The notes under the pieces: generated by a model | Database searches by the model: none | What the model saw: only the letters and a program-made list of their open reading frames with translations | Told to the model about the DNA's origin: nothing | From: a virus | Direction: 5' to 3' (one strand) | DNA: 41,565 nt | IMG/VR virus record: IMGVR_UViG_3300042380_000187 | Span: 1 to 41,565 of that record | In this document: positions 8,858 to 17,046 of the stretch, in pieces | Layout: each line of letters begins with the position of its first letter | Position numbering within the stretch: the stretch's first letter is position 1 | Program-made: the position numbers and the translations under genes

Positions 8858-9314
8858 TCCTCGCACAGAGAAGACGCTAGGCACGCTGCATGAGAAGGTG
8901 CAGCCCAAGTTCCGTGCATTCATGGAAGACGCGCAAAGGCTTGCTGCGATGAAAGGGCTTGAATACCGCGCCATATCTGGGCTACGCACATTCGACGAGC
9001 AAGCTGCCATTTATGCCAAAGGACGAACGACCCCAGGCAGGATTGTTAGCAATGCAAGACCAGGCACAAGCTATCACAACTACGGACTGGCTATCGATTG
9101 CGGGGTGTTTCGCTCTGGCAAGTATCTCGATTCTGATGAGCCTAAGACTGCGGAGGCTTTCCACAAAAAGGCAGGAGAGATTGCCGAAAGCTACGGACTG
9201 ACGTGGGGCGGAACATTCAAGGGATTCAAAGACACTCCTCATTTCGAGTTGAGTCACGGACTTCCAATACTTACACTGCTAGACAAGCACAACAAAGGTC
9301 AAGATATCCTATGA
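8850..9314 (+). CDS. Endolysin, M15-family peptidoglycan peptidase
   Basis: This 154-residue enzyme has the zinc-site pattern of VanY/T5-type L-alanyl-D-glutamate peptidases: SYHNYGLAID gives His76 and Asp83, and DTPHFEL gives His131. The upstream AISGLRTFDEQAAIYAKGR block is the usual substrate-side motif. It would cut the peptide stems of peptidoglycan at the end of infection. No signal peptide is visible, so release depends on the holin-like proteins encoded immediately before it. The length is close to the family norm. Its start overlaps the upstream stop by eight bases. Confidence 0.88.
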   Translation: MLDPRTEKTLGTLHEKVQPKFRAFMEDAQRLAAMKGLEYRAISGLRTFDEQAAIYAKGRTTPGRIVSNARPGTSYHNYGLAIDCGVFRSGKYLDSDEPKTAEAFHKKAGEIAESYGLTWGGTFKGFKDTPHFELSHGLPILTLLDKHNKGQDIL

Positions 9315-9547
9315 GCAAACTTGAAGACTTAATGAATGCGCTTGTCGGTGGCGGCGAGAGCGAGGAAGAGGGCGGCGAGCACATGGAGAAGATGAAGAAA
9401 GCCTACAAGCTGATGAAGAAGGCTACAGAGCTTATTGGAGAGTGCTGCGGCGAAGGCGAGGAGGACGACTACGAAGAAGAGGATGAGGAAGAGGGCAAGG
9501 CCATGCCAGTGGCAACCACGTTCGTCATTCAGAAGAGCAAACGCTAA
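9311..9547 (+). CDS. Acidic small protein
   Basis: This 78-residue protein begins MSKLEDLMNALVGGGESEEEGGEH, has a Lys/Met-rich helix (MEKMKKAYKLMKKATELIGECCG), then a tract of almost only Glu and Asp, and a short apolar end (PVATTFVIQKSKR). Both ends overlap neighbouring genes in ATGA and TAATG fashion, which supports translation. Function is unknown; placement between endolysin and nozzle gene suggests a virion or assembly role. Confidence 0.6.
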   Translation: MSKLEDLMNALVGGGESEEEGGEHMEKMKKAYKLMKKATELIGECCGEGEEDDYEEEDEEEGKAMPVATTFVIQKSKR

Positions 9548-11565
9548 TGGCATACCAGCAACAGACTGATGGGGATATGGGGTTCAAGGGATTTGCGTCC
9601 CGACTCAACCCTATCGCTCTGGAGCCAGGGATGCTGCAACTCGCGCAGAATTGTCGATTGGAGAGAGGCGTTGTCACAGCCAGAAAGGGGCTGGAGAAGC
9701 TAACGGGGCAAACCCTAGCCAACGACACGCTCATTACCACATTCGCCTATACGGACGACTCCAATGTAGACCAGATCATGCTCGTCTGCATGGACGGGCT
9801 CTACATCTACACGCCAGAGCAATACGGTCAGCCTGGGTCGTTGTCAGCCAAGAAGAGCTTTGCTGCTGGCAGATACATGTCCACGACATTCCTGCTCACA
9901 ACCGAAGCAGGCGCCAACTTGACCGCAGAGGACGGCTCAAGGCTCACGGAAGGCAATCCGGCATCCATCAAGTTCGATGTGCAAGGCCCGTTTCCATCCA
10001 ACGGAGAGAACCACTTCGTTATCTTCCGTGGACGCACAGACGAGCCAAGGCTCACAGGCACATTCTCAAAAGACAACGGAACGAACATTCCAGTAACCGT
10101 CACAACTGCAATTCCGCACGGATACTCCGTAGGCGAGGAAGTCAGCTTCTATTCTTTCGACAACAACGCACTGCCAATCAATAACAACTACGTTATAGCC
10201 AGCGTTCCGTCATCGACGACATTCACGTTCCTTTACACAGGAGCAACTACAACACAGCACAACAACACCGCTTGCTACACTCAGCGTGGAAGACCGCCTT
10301 TGTTCTGGAATGGCGTATCATCAACCGTTGACATTGTTCCGCAAACAAGTCCTGCGTTTATGATTGGCGTTGGCGGGTTTTCCGCTGGCGCATGTTCAGT
10401 GCCTCCAGGTGACTTCGGACTCCAGTTCCAGAACAGGCTCGTTGTAGCCTACAAACGCGACAAGCTAGCGGTATCCGACATCCTTGAGTATGGCACGTTC
10501 GATCTCACGCTGAACAACTTCACCATAAACACGGGGCTCAACGACACGCTCGTGGGCGTATTGCCTTGGGTGCAAGACCAGTTCCTCGTGTTCATGCAGA
10601 AGAGCATCTACGTCTGCTATATCGAGACGAGCAGCTATGCGGTTGGCGCATCCCCAGGGGTAAACTCGTCCATCACGGTGGTGACAACGGAGCTAGGCTG
10701 CATTGCCAGAAGAAGCATCGTATCTGCCGGACAGTTCGTGTTCTTCCTGTCAAACAGAGGCATAAACATGCTCACGCCGCAGCTTGATCTCAAGCTCATT
10801 GGCAACACCAAGACGCTCTCTGACAACATCGACGACTGGATTCAGCGAATCAACTACAACTTTGTTTTCGGAGCCTGCGCTGCGTATTTCAACAACCGCT
10901 TGTGGGTATCCATGCCAATCGACGGGGCTCAGAGCAATAGTCACATGTTCATCTGGAACATGCTGAATGACGCATGGGAGAGCATCGACACTTACCAGCC
11001 AGTTGCCCCTGACACCATCATGGGAGCGGACGAGTTGCAGATTGCCCAGTTCAAGGCGGCAAAGCAGTTGTTTGTCATCCGCAGGTTCGACCAATCAGGC
11101 ACGGTTACAACGGACAATGGGGGCGTGTATGTGAGCGACCAGAAGGCTGATGGCGACTACGTCAAAAACGAAACTGGAGATGGTCCAGTCCTCACGTTCA
11201 CCCTGCCTGCAACGCTCACTGTAGGCACTTCCGTTCCTTCAGCAATCTTGTCCTCACTCAAGAGCAGGCAGTATACACTTGGGACTTTGCAGGAGAAGTA
11301 TTACTCCAACGTGCAGGTTGTCTCGAAAGCGAGCACATCCCAAGACCAGATTGCAGTGTCGATTAGCACGAGCAACCAAGACATCACGCAGAACAATGGC
11401 GTTATCTCCTTCACCGACGCTACGGACAAAACCTATCGCGACCGTATTGGTTTGCGTGGGTATGCAGTTGATGCGACTCTCTCCTTGCAGAAGGGCCAGC
11501 CAGAAGTGCGTGCAATCACCATTACTGGCAGCGTAGCGTCCAGACCAATGATTTCACAGCAATAG
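9547..11565 (+). CDS. Tail nozzle / tail tubular protein B-like
   Basis: This 672-residue, strand-rich protein starts with a region typical of phage tail-tip or DNA-stabilisation proteins (LALEP-like block, ARKGLEKLTGQ) and continues with repeated blocks such as FWNGVSS, FQNRLVVA, VSDILEYGTFD, QFLVFMQKSIYVCY and FNNRLWVSMP. These match the beta-propeller organisation of T7 gp12 and P22 gp10 tail proteins. It would form the lower tail through which DNA leaves. The gene sits between lysis and the third fibre and starts on the TAATG of the upstream gene. Confidence 0.75.
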   Translation: MAYQQQTDGDMGFKGFASRLNPIALEPGMLQLAQNCRLERGVVTARKGLEKLTGQTLANDTLITTFAYTDDSNVDQIMLVCMDGLYIYTPEQYGQPGSLSAKKSFAAGRYMSTTFLLTTEAGANLTAEDGSRLTEGNPASIKFDVQGPFPSNGENHFVIFRGRTDEPRLTGTFSKDNGTNIPVTVTTAIPHGYSVGEEVSFYSFDNNALPINNNYVIASVPSSTTFTFLYTGATTTQHNNTACYTQRGRPPLFWNGVSSTVDIVPQTSPAFMIGVGGFSAGACSVPPGDFGLQFQNRLVVAYKRDKLAVSDILEYGTFDLTLNNFTINTGLNDTLVGVLPWVQDQFLVFMQKSIYVCYIETSSYAVGASPGVNSSITVVTTELGCIARRSIVSAGQFVFFLSNRGINMLTPQLDLKLIGNTKTLSDNIDDWIQRINYNFVFGACAAYFNNRLWVSMPIDGAQSNSHMFIWNMLNDAWESIDTYQPVAPDTIMGADELQIAQFKAAKQLFVIRRFDQSGTVTTDNGGVYVSDQKADGDYVKNETGDGPVLTFTLPATLTVGTSVPSAILSSLKSRQYTLGTLQEKYYSNVQVVSKASTSQDQIAVSISTSNQDITQNNGVISFTDATDKTYRDRIGLRGYAVDATLSLQKGQPEVRAITITGSVASRPMISQQ

Positions 11566-11568
11566 CAT

Positions 11569-12891
11569 ATGGCACAGATTCAAGCAGGAACGAGTTACTC
11601 GACAGGGATGGCTGTTACGGCAGCAAATCTGAACGCGCATGTAAACAACGCGACACTGCAAGAGGGCTGTATCAGCGCGCAAGCAGCATCTGCTTCAGTA
11701 TCCAGCACAGACAACATTCTTATCAGCAACGGTTCTGCCCTCAACAAGACCACGCTGGCTTCTATTGTTGCTCCATTGAATCTGTTCGATAAATCGCAGG
11801 CACAAAGCCTGTCACAGAACTTGTCGATGGTTAGCGGAGCGGACATTGCTTTGGCATCCGGCAGCATCATGGCTCTGTCGTCAGGAGCGCAAATCACCCT
11901 TGCGTCTGGATCGTCAATGACGCTCTCCTCTGGAGCTATCCTTACCTTGGGACAAGACCCAGTGTCTGCCTTCCAAGCAGTGCCGAAGCAGTATGTGGAT
12001 AATGGGTTTCTGAACAGGTCAACTGGCGGACTTGTCAGTGGCTCAATCTCGATGATTGGCACATCGTCTATCCTGACGCTATCAGCAGACCCAGTGAGCG
12101 CATTGCAGGCTGTGCCCAAGCAGTACGTTGACAACTCAACGGCAAATGCGGTTGCAAAAATAAGGCTGCAAACAACGCAGAATCCTAACGTAAACAACAC
12201 GCTTATTGCGTCGTTTCAAATCAACGCTACATACTCCCAAGGAACAACAACGACTGGAACAATCTCTGTTGCCGACGCAACATTTTGGGCATCCTCAAGC
12301 CAACCTTTCTTCTTGGAAGGGCAATACATTGGAATCCTATCATCAACGCTGACACCAACTAGTCCAGCTTTCCCATCAAGGCTATATAGGATACAATCTG
12401 TAAATTACGCAGCAAAAACATTTACAATTACATCTCCAGATTCAACAGCAAGAACTGGCACTGTAATACTAAGTTGCGTATACAGAAACGCCACACCTCC
12501 TCCTTCAGACAATAAAATCGACGCAAACGGCAACAAGAACATCAAAAGCGTCTATGTCTGCAATGTGTCAAACAAGTATTACATTAACTACTGGTACGAT
12601 ACCAAAGGAACTGCGCTCGATGTTGTTCCTACGCAGCTAAATAGTGGGGTTGATGATGACCAGAAAACGCTTGTCATGGGTATGGGATATGTAACTGGGC
12701 CATTCATGTTAAACATGTTAATGATGGCACAAGCGCCAGCAAGCCTTGCGTCGACAGCTCCATACGCACAAGACCAACCAATGGGATTTGGAGCAACATC
12801 AAAAGGCGTTCATGTGGGAGCGTTTTACGGCTATAATAATGGAAATGGTGTCAATTACATCTGGGATTCCAATATCTTCATTTTCAAATGA
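11569..12891 (+). CDS. Tail fibre protein with duplicated DPVSALQAVPKQYVDN module
   Basis: This 440-residue protein has an N-terminal segment (GTSYSTGMAVTAANLNAHVNN) common in proteins attached to virion tails. Then come short Ser/Gly/Ala repeats (ALASGSIMALSSGAQITLASG) forming a thin shaft, and two copies of a block LTL..DPVSA(F/L)QAVPKQYVDN near residues 125-145 and 165-190. VPKQYVDN-type blocks are typical of phage fibres. The last 230 residues are unique, with lower GC in the DNA, and probably carry the host-binding tip. It overlaps the next gene by ATGA. Confidence 0.75.
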   Translation: MAQIQAGTSYSTGMAVTAANLNAHVNNATLQEGCISAQAASASVSSTDNILISNGSALNKTTLASIVAPLNLFDKSQAQSLSQNLSMVSGADIALASGSIMALSSGAQITLASGSSMTLSSGAILTLGQDPVSAFQAVPKQYVDNGFLNRSTGGLVSGSISMIGTSSILTLSADPVSALQAVPKQYVDNSTANAVAKIRLQTTQNPNVNNTLIASFQINATYSQGTTTTGTISVADATFWASSSQPFFLEGQYIGILSSTLTPTSPAFPSRLYRIQSVNYAAKTFTITSPDSTARTGTVILSCVYRNATPPPSDNKIDANGNKNIKSVYVCNVSNKYYINYWYDTKGTALDVVPTQLNSGVDDDQKTLVMGMGYVTGPFMLNMLMMAQAPASLASTAPYAQDQPMGFGATSKGVHVGAFYGYNNGNGVNYIWDSNIFIFK

Positions 12892-13283
12892 CCGTATGGG
12901 ACAAAATCCTTGAAGCAGAACTAGCCGCTGCGAAACGCTATCCCAAGCTCTGGGATGGCACAAGCGAAGCGGAGATTAAGAACATACTGACATATTACGG
13001 ACTGCACGGAGGACTATTCTACTCCATAAACCAAGAGGATGAGATTGAAGCTGTGATGCTCGCGCACCCTGGCTGCAAGCTGCCGGATTGGGAGTGGGAC
13101 GAACTCACGAACGACTGGACAATCTACACGCTTTGGGCCAAGAACCGAAAGGCGTTTGAGGACATGGTTGGACGTGCAATCCAAGACAAGAAACCCGACT
13201 TGATTTACGCCGTAAGAAACGGAATCATCAGGGAAGTAACACCGGAAAAACTACTGCGACTATTCTATGGGCGGATCTCCTAA
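12888..13283 (+). CDS. Internal-virion-A-like protein (unassigned)
   Basis: This 131-residue protein (MTVWDKILEAELAAAKRYPKL start) has alternating helices and strands: GGLFYSINQEDEIEAVMLAHPG, then DWTIYTLWAKNRKAFEDMVGRAI and a C-terminal basic helix. In T7-like phages a protein of this size (gp13, with a GNAT-like fold) precedes the first internal virion protein, and this gene has that place and length. No acetyl-CoA-binding RxxGxG motif is visible, so the comparison rests on position. It overlaps the next gene by 17 bases. Confidence 0.5.
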   Translation: MTVWDKILEAELAAAKRYPKLWDGTSEAEIKNILTYYGLHGGLFYSINQEDEIEAVMLAHPGCKLPDWEWDELTNDWTIYTLWAKNRKAFEDMVGRAIQDKKPDLIYAVRNGIIREVTPEKLLRLFYGRIS

Positions 13284-14136
13284 AATCAACATGCCTGCGG
13301 CTCCGACGTACACTGGCTCGATGGAGGAGATTCTCCGCGCCCAGCTCAAGTATGCTCCAGAGGTATACGCAGCGGAGCAGCAGTATCAGCCTTTATACGG
13401 AGCCTTGCAGCAGCGGATGATGCAAGATGAGGCAGCAGCACAGCTCAAGATGTATCAAGGCTTGCAGCCAGAGCTATCAAAGCTAGAGGAGAGCTATCAG
13501 ACAGCAGATCAATTAGCGCAGGCTAGAGCTTTGAAAGAAAGAGCTCCTGATTTCGTGCAGCAGTTTCAAAGGGCTCAAGGGACTGAAGGCATTCTCTCTG
13601 GATTGCAAAAGTACGCGCAAGAACAACAGGCGATTGCACCTCAATACGATCTCAACCCCGAAGAAGAACGGGCTATCCAGCAGAGTACCCGCGCAGCTTA
13701 TGCAGCACGGGGAACGGTAATGGGAGATCAATCGGTTCTAAGCGAGATTCTCAATCGCCACCAATTCCAGCGGCAACGCAGACTGGAGGAAGACCAGCTT
13801 GCAGCGCAGCGTCAGCAAATGGCATCAGGAATAGCAGGGGTGCTGCAACAGCAAGCCGCGCCAGCCATGCAGAGTTTCTACAGGCAACCAATGTACGGAG
13901 GCAACTTTGCCGGAAACGCTGTGCAGAGCGCACTCATGGGCCAGCAGCAAGCTGGATCGCAATACTTCAACCCAGAATCGCAAACAGGGATGGGACTTAT
14001 TGGCGGCACATACAACTCCAAGGTTCAAGCAGCAATGGCGCAAGCGCAAGCGAAAGCGGCGGCTGGCGCAGGAGGGATGGGGCTTGGAGGGTCGCTTGGC
14101 GGGTCGGCTATAATGGCGACTGGGATGGTTTTGTAA
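13267..14136 (+). CDS. Internal virion protein B-like (gp14-type)
   Basis: This 289-residue protein begins MGGSPKINMPAAPTYTGSME, then becomes very rich in Gln, Ala, Glu and Leu in long helices (residues 20-205) and ends in a Gly/Ala/Met-rich segment (GAGGMGLGGSLGGSAIMATGMVL). Proteins with this N-terminus and composition are internal core or ejection proteins of podoviruses. The apolar end could insert in the host membrane during genome entry. Its stop shares a base with the start of the PP-loop gene. Confidence 0.7.
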   Translation: MGGSPKINMPAAPTYTGSMEEILRAQLKYAPEVYAAEQQYQPLYGALQQRMMQDEAAAQLKMYQGLQPELSKLEESYQTADQLAQARALKERAPDFVQQFQRAQGTEGILSGLQKYAQEQQAIAPQYDLNPEEERAIQQSTRAAYAARGTVMGDQSVLSEILNRHQFQRQRRLEEDQLAAQRQQMASGIAGVLQQQAAPAMQSFYRQPMYGGNFAGNAVQSALMGQQQAGSQYFNPESQTGMGLIGGTYNSKVQAAMAQAQAKAAAGAGGMGLGGSLGGSAIMATGMVL

Positions 14137-15017
14137 TGAAAAATAAAACGGAACATACAATACAGAAAGCACTAGCTAGAGCAAAACGTCCCGCAGTTCT
14201 ATGGAGCGGCGGCAAAGACTCGACTGTCCTTTTGGATATCGCTCGTCGTCTAAAGCCAGACATTGAGGTAATCCACTTCAAGCTGCCATTCCTGCCAAAC
14301 AAGTATCGGCATCACCACAACGTGCAAGAGCAGACAGGACTCACCGTCCATGACTGGCTTCCGCAGCGAGTTGCGCTAACCCACGGAAACGACCGCATCG
14401 ATGTGTGCGAAACATACGACATTGGATCAGGAACACTGAGCGTCATGCGTGGCACGGAACCTTTTGATGAGCGCAGACCCTGGGTGTGTGGGCTGGATTG
14501 GCTGAATCGTCCAACTTCAAAGACGTTCTCAAACTTCGATGTGCTTTTGTGCGGTCACAAGTCCGTCGATATTGACCCGCTTACAGGAGGCATGCCACTG
14601 CACATTGACATGAAACGCCTTGGCGCGTTGACTGAGATGTGGTTCCCATTAAGGGAATGGACGGACGAAGACGTAGCTGAATACATACTGGCAAACGGCA
14701 TTCCTTACGACAAGTACCGCTACGACGAGGAGGTGGTCAGCAAGCCTGACAAACACTTCAACTCTGACTATGTGCATTCATGCATGCGGTGCGTGGATAA
14801 GAGGGAGGGCAAGTTTGTCCATTGCCCAAAATTACATGCAGACATTGAAAACATCTCCGAGTTCGTATTGCACGAACAGCCCCGACACGACTACTGCAAT
14901 GTCCGATCTGGATTGCCAGACGTGCGGAGCGTGTTGCAGCCACAAGTGGTCATGGCCGATTCTCAAGAAGGATCGGTCGGATGCGAGTGGAATCCCAGCG
15001 GAGATGCAGCGAGATGA
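14136..15017 (+). CDS. PP-loop / PAPS-reductase-like protein
   Basis: This 293-residue protein has the ATP-pyrophosphatase loop SGGKDS at residues 24-29 and the later LLCGHKSVDID and MWFPLREWTDEDVAEYILANGIPY blocks of the phosphoadenosine-phosphosulphate reductase family. A C-terminal cysteine cluster, C216-x2-C219 and C230 in VHCPK, could hold metal or sulphur. Members act in sulphate reduction or, as DndC, in DNA phosphorothioation; phage versions are mostly uncharacterised. It lies between internal virion genes, an unusual place for an enzyme. Its last 119 bases overlap the following gene in another frame, and that tail (after about residue 255) shows no family pattern. Confidence 0.8.
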   Translation: MKNKTEHTIQKALARAKRPAVLWSGGKDSTVLLDIARRLKPDIEVIHFKLPFLPNKYRHHHNVQEQTGLTVHDWLPQRVALTHGNDRIDVCETYDIGSGTLSVMRGTEPFDERRPWVCGLDWLNRPTSKTFSNFDVLLCGHKSVDIDPLTGGMPLHIDMKRLGALTEMWFPLREWTDEDVAEYILANGIPYDKYRYDEEVVSKPDKHFNSDYVHSCMRCVDKREGKFVHCPKLHADIENISEFVLHEQPRHDYCNVRSGLPDVRSVLQPQVVMADSQEGSVGCEWNPSGDAAR

Positions 15018-15246
15018 TTACCCGCTACTAAAGACGTGCAACAATAGATGCATTGCTTTGCAAGGTATAGTTGGAGTACAAACATCTTGTTCGATATACA
15101 GCAACAGGCCACAGGCTTGCAGGAATTTCAAGAAAGGCAGTGAACTTTGTTTAGAAGCTAGGAGACATCTATATGGCAAAACCACAAATGTTGTTCGGGC
15201 AACAAGCCCCGCAGTCAATATCCATGATGGGTCAGGGTGTCGCTGA
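14899..15246 (+). CDS. YkgJ-like cysteine-cluster protein
   Basis: This 115-residue protein begins MSDLDCQTCGACCSHKW and later has TCNNRCIALQG, TSCSIYSNRPQACRNF and SELCLEARR. Four N-terminal cysteines followed by Cys-x-Leu and a C-x-IY-x-x-RP-x-x-CR-x-F block are the signature of the YkgJ/UPF0153 family, thought to bind zinc or an iron-sulphur cluster. The gene overlaps the end of the PP-loop gene by 119 bases and the start of the next virion gene by 74 bases, so its final 25 residues are constrained by another frame. The ATG chosen is the last one before the first cysteine. Pairing with the PP-loop gene suggests a joint job. Confidence 0.75.
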   Translation: MSDLDCQTCGACCSHKWSWPILKKDRSDASGIPAEMQRDDYPLLKTCNNRCIALQGIVGVQTSCSIYSNRPQACRNFKKGSELCLEARRHLYGKTTNVVRATSPAVNIHDGSGCR

Positions 15247-15664
15247 TTCAGGAGCAAGGATGGCGCAGATGTACGCGCAGGGTCTTGAGTCCATAGGCAA
15301 GAATGTTGGCAACGCAATTCTTCAAACTGCTGGCATTTACGAGAACGAGCAGCAGACGAACCAGGCAGCAGATGCTGTTAAGAAGTTTATCTCGGTCATG
15401 CCAGACAAAGAAACCGAAGGCTCGATGGGGTTCATGCTCAATCAGTATGTAAAGGATCCGAATGTATCGAATGCTCAGATTGCCAAGTTTGGCACTGGAG
15501 CGATTAGCGAGTACATGAAGAGCGTCTTCGATATGCAACGGATTCGCGAGCAAAACAAGGGACGCTTGGATGTTGCAGGGATGAGGGCAGGAGGAGGAGG
15601 AGGAACAACTGGAGCATTGCTCGGAGGATTCTCAACAGAAGCCAACCCATCTGGAGCGAGGTAA
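15173..15664 (+). CDS. Internal virion-associated protein
   Basis: This 163-residue protein (MAKPQMLFGQQAPQSISMMG) is mostly helical, rich in Ala, Gln and Met, and ends in a Gly-rich tail (MRAGGGGGTTGALLGGFSTEAN). The style resembles the internal protein at 13267-14136 and fits a minor ejection protein. It is in a run of virion genes that continues to 21762. No specific family was recognised. The start overlaps the YkgJ-like gene. Confidence 0.6.
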   Translation: MAKPQMLFGQQAPQSISMMGQGVADSGARMAQMYAQGLESIGKNVGNAILQTAGIYENEQQTNQAADAVKKFISVMPDKETEGSMGFMLNQYVKDPNVSNAQIAKFGTGAISEYMKSVFDMQRIREQNKGRLDVAGMRAGGGGGTTGALLGGFSTEANPSGAR

Positions 15665-15666
15665 TA

Positions 15667-17043
15667 ATGGACGCAGCACCTAAAACATACTACGAGGAGG
15701 CTGTATTCCCAGAAGTGTGGGACTTGCCTACACCTCCAGTAAAAATTCGTATTCCAGAAGGATTCGATCCAACAAATCCCGCTCACGCTGAAGCAGCGAA
15801 ACAGACATATCAGAAAGCGTATGATATGGGGGAGCTTGGAAAAGCCGCGCAAAAATACATAGGGGATATTGAAGCGAAGAATGTAGAGTACGCAGCAAAC
15901 AACACTGCTGTTGCAGAATACTCGCAGCGCATCAAGCGTCTTGAGGACGAAATGAAGCGTGGAACAAAGCCGGAAATAAGCGGGATTAGAAGGTTCTTTA
16001 ACACAGAAGGAAACCCTGATGTTCCGCTAACGGCAAAAGACTATAGCGCAAAAATGATTGCGCTAGATGCGGCTAAAAAGGGACTTGCAAGTGCAGAGCA
16101 AAAGCTAAAGCAAGCCAGCGAAACTCCGTCTCCGACAGTTTACGAAGTGCAGCTTCCTCAGCCAGCAAAACAAGAGCCAGCGACAGAAAGCAAAGTTGCA
16201 CAGCAAGAGCAACAGCCAGCACTGCCAAGCAAGGCAAGCCTTGAGTCAACAGGCATGTCTGAGCAAGAGAGTTGGTATAGACGGCAAATGGACAGGCTTG
16301 GACAATGGACGCAGCAACAAATTGCTGGTGGAGCAGACCCGTCAAAAGTTCGTGCTGCCAGAGAAATGTACATGGCCGATATTGAGAACCAATGGGTTCC
16401 AGAGATTAAACGCTATGGCGGAAAAACCTGGAGGCTTGATGCGCCAAATAAGCATGTCGAAGTAAGCAACGACGCTGCGGCAGTCAAAGAACCGTTTACT
16501 CACTCTGTACAGAAAGCAACTGATCAGATTGCTAATGTTGATCAAATTGAAAAAATGATTCAAACCGCTGAAAGAGCGGCGTCTACAAAAGATAAGAACG
16601 AAAAAATTGCGCTAATCACAGGGATGCAAAATTCGTTCAAGGCTATTACAACTGGCGTATCAGGAACATCAGACGCCGTTCAACAACAAGAGTTCATCCG
16701 AGCAAATGCTCCGTTAGATGCTTGGAACTTCTTTAAGGCAATTGACCCAAATTCACCTTCTAAATTTGGTAGAACGAATCCGCAAGGATTTGCTGATATG
16801 TTGAAGGCAATCAGGGATATAGCTGCATCAAAAGCTATAAAGCATTTTGTAACAGCAGAAGATATTGCAAAAGAGTTTCCGACATACAAGCCAGCATTGC
16901 CATCTATTCCAAGCTACATGCGTAATTTGATGCAACAATCGGATTCGTCTGGAGTCATCCAAAAAGGCCAGCCAGCGGCACAGCAACCAAGTCAGCCAAT
17001 CGTCACAAAAAGCGGGACGGGATTTGAAATCAGAAAGAAGTAA
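15667..17043 (+). CDS. Putative internal virion protein, coiled-coil
   Basis: This 458-residue protein has charged helical stretches (AAKQTYQKAYDMGELGKAAQ; SQRIKRLEDEMKRG; AEQKLKQASE), a Pro/Gln-rich linker near residues 155-190 and a helical C-terminal half, ending in GQPAAQQPSQP and GTGFEIRKK. It lies immediately before the giant internal virion gene, where a gp15-like ejection protein would be expected, although T7 gp15 is longer. Its DNA looks more AT-rich than the capsid and fibre genes, possibly reflecting recent acquisition or relaxed codon use. Function is inferred from position. Confidence 0.55.
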   Translation: MDAAPKTYYEEAVFPEVWDLPTPPVKIRIPEGFDPTNPAHAEAAKQTYQKAYDMGELGKAAQKYIGDIEAKNVEYAANNTAVAEYSQRIKRLEDEMKRGTKPEISGIRRFFNTEGNPDVPLTAKDYSAKMIALDAAKKGLASAEQKLKQASETPSPTVYEVQLPQPAKQEPATESKVAQQEQQPALPSKASLESTGMSEQESWYRRQMDRLGQWTQQQIAGGADPSKVRAAREMYMADIENQWVPEIKRYGGKTWRLDAPNKHVEVSNDAAAVKEPFTHSVQKATDQIANVDQIEKMIQTAERAASTKDKNEKIALITGMQNSFKAITTGVSGTSDAVQQQEFIRANAPLDAWNFFKAIDPNSPSKFGRTNPQGFADMLKAIRDIAASKAIKHFVTAEDIAKEFPTYKPALPSIPSYMRNLMQQSDSSGVIQKGQPAAQQPSQPIVTKSGTGFEIRKK

Positions 17044-17046
17044 AAT

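Noticed and set aside
11595-12200. Antisense open frame of 201 codons in the third fibre gene
   Set aside because: Shadow of the repetitive fibre sequence with no domain pattern.
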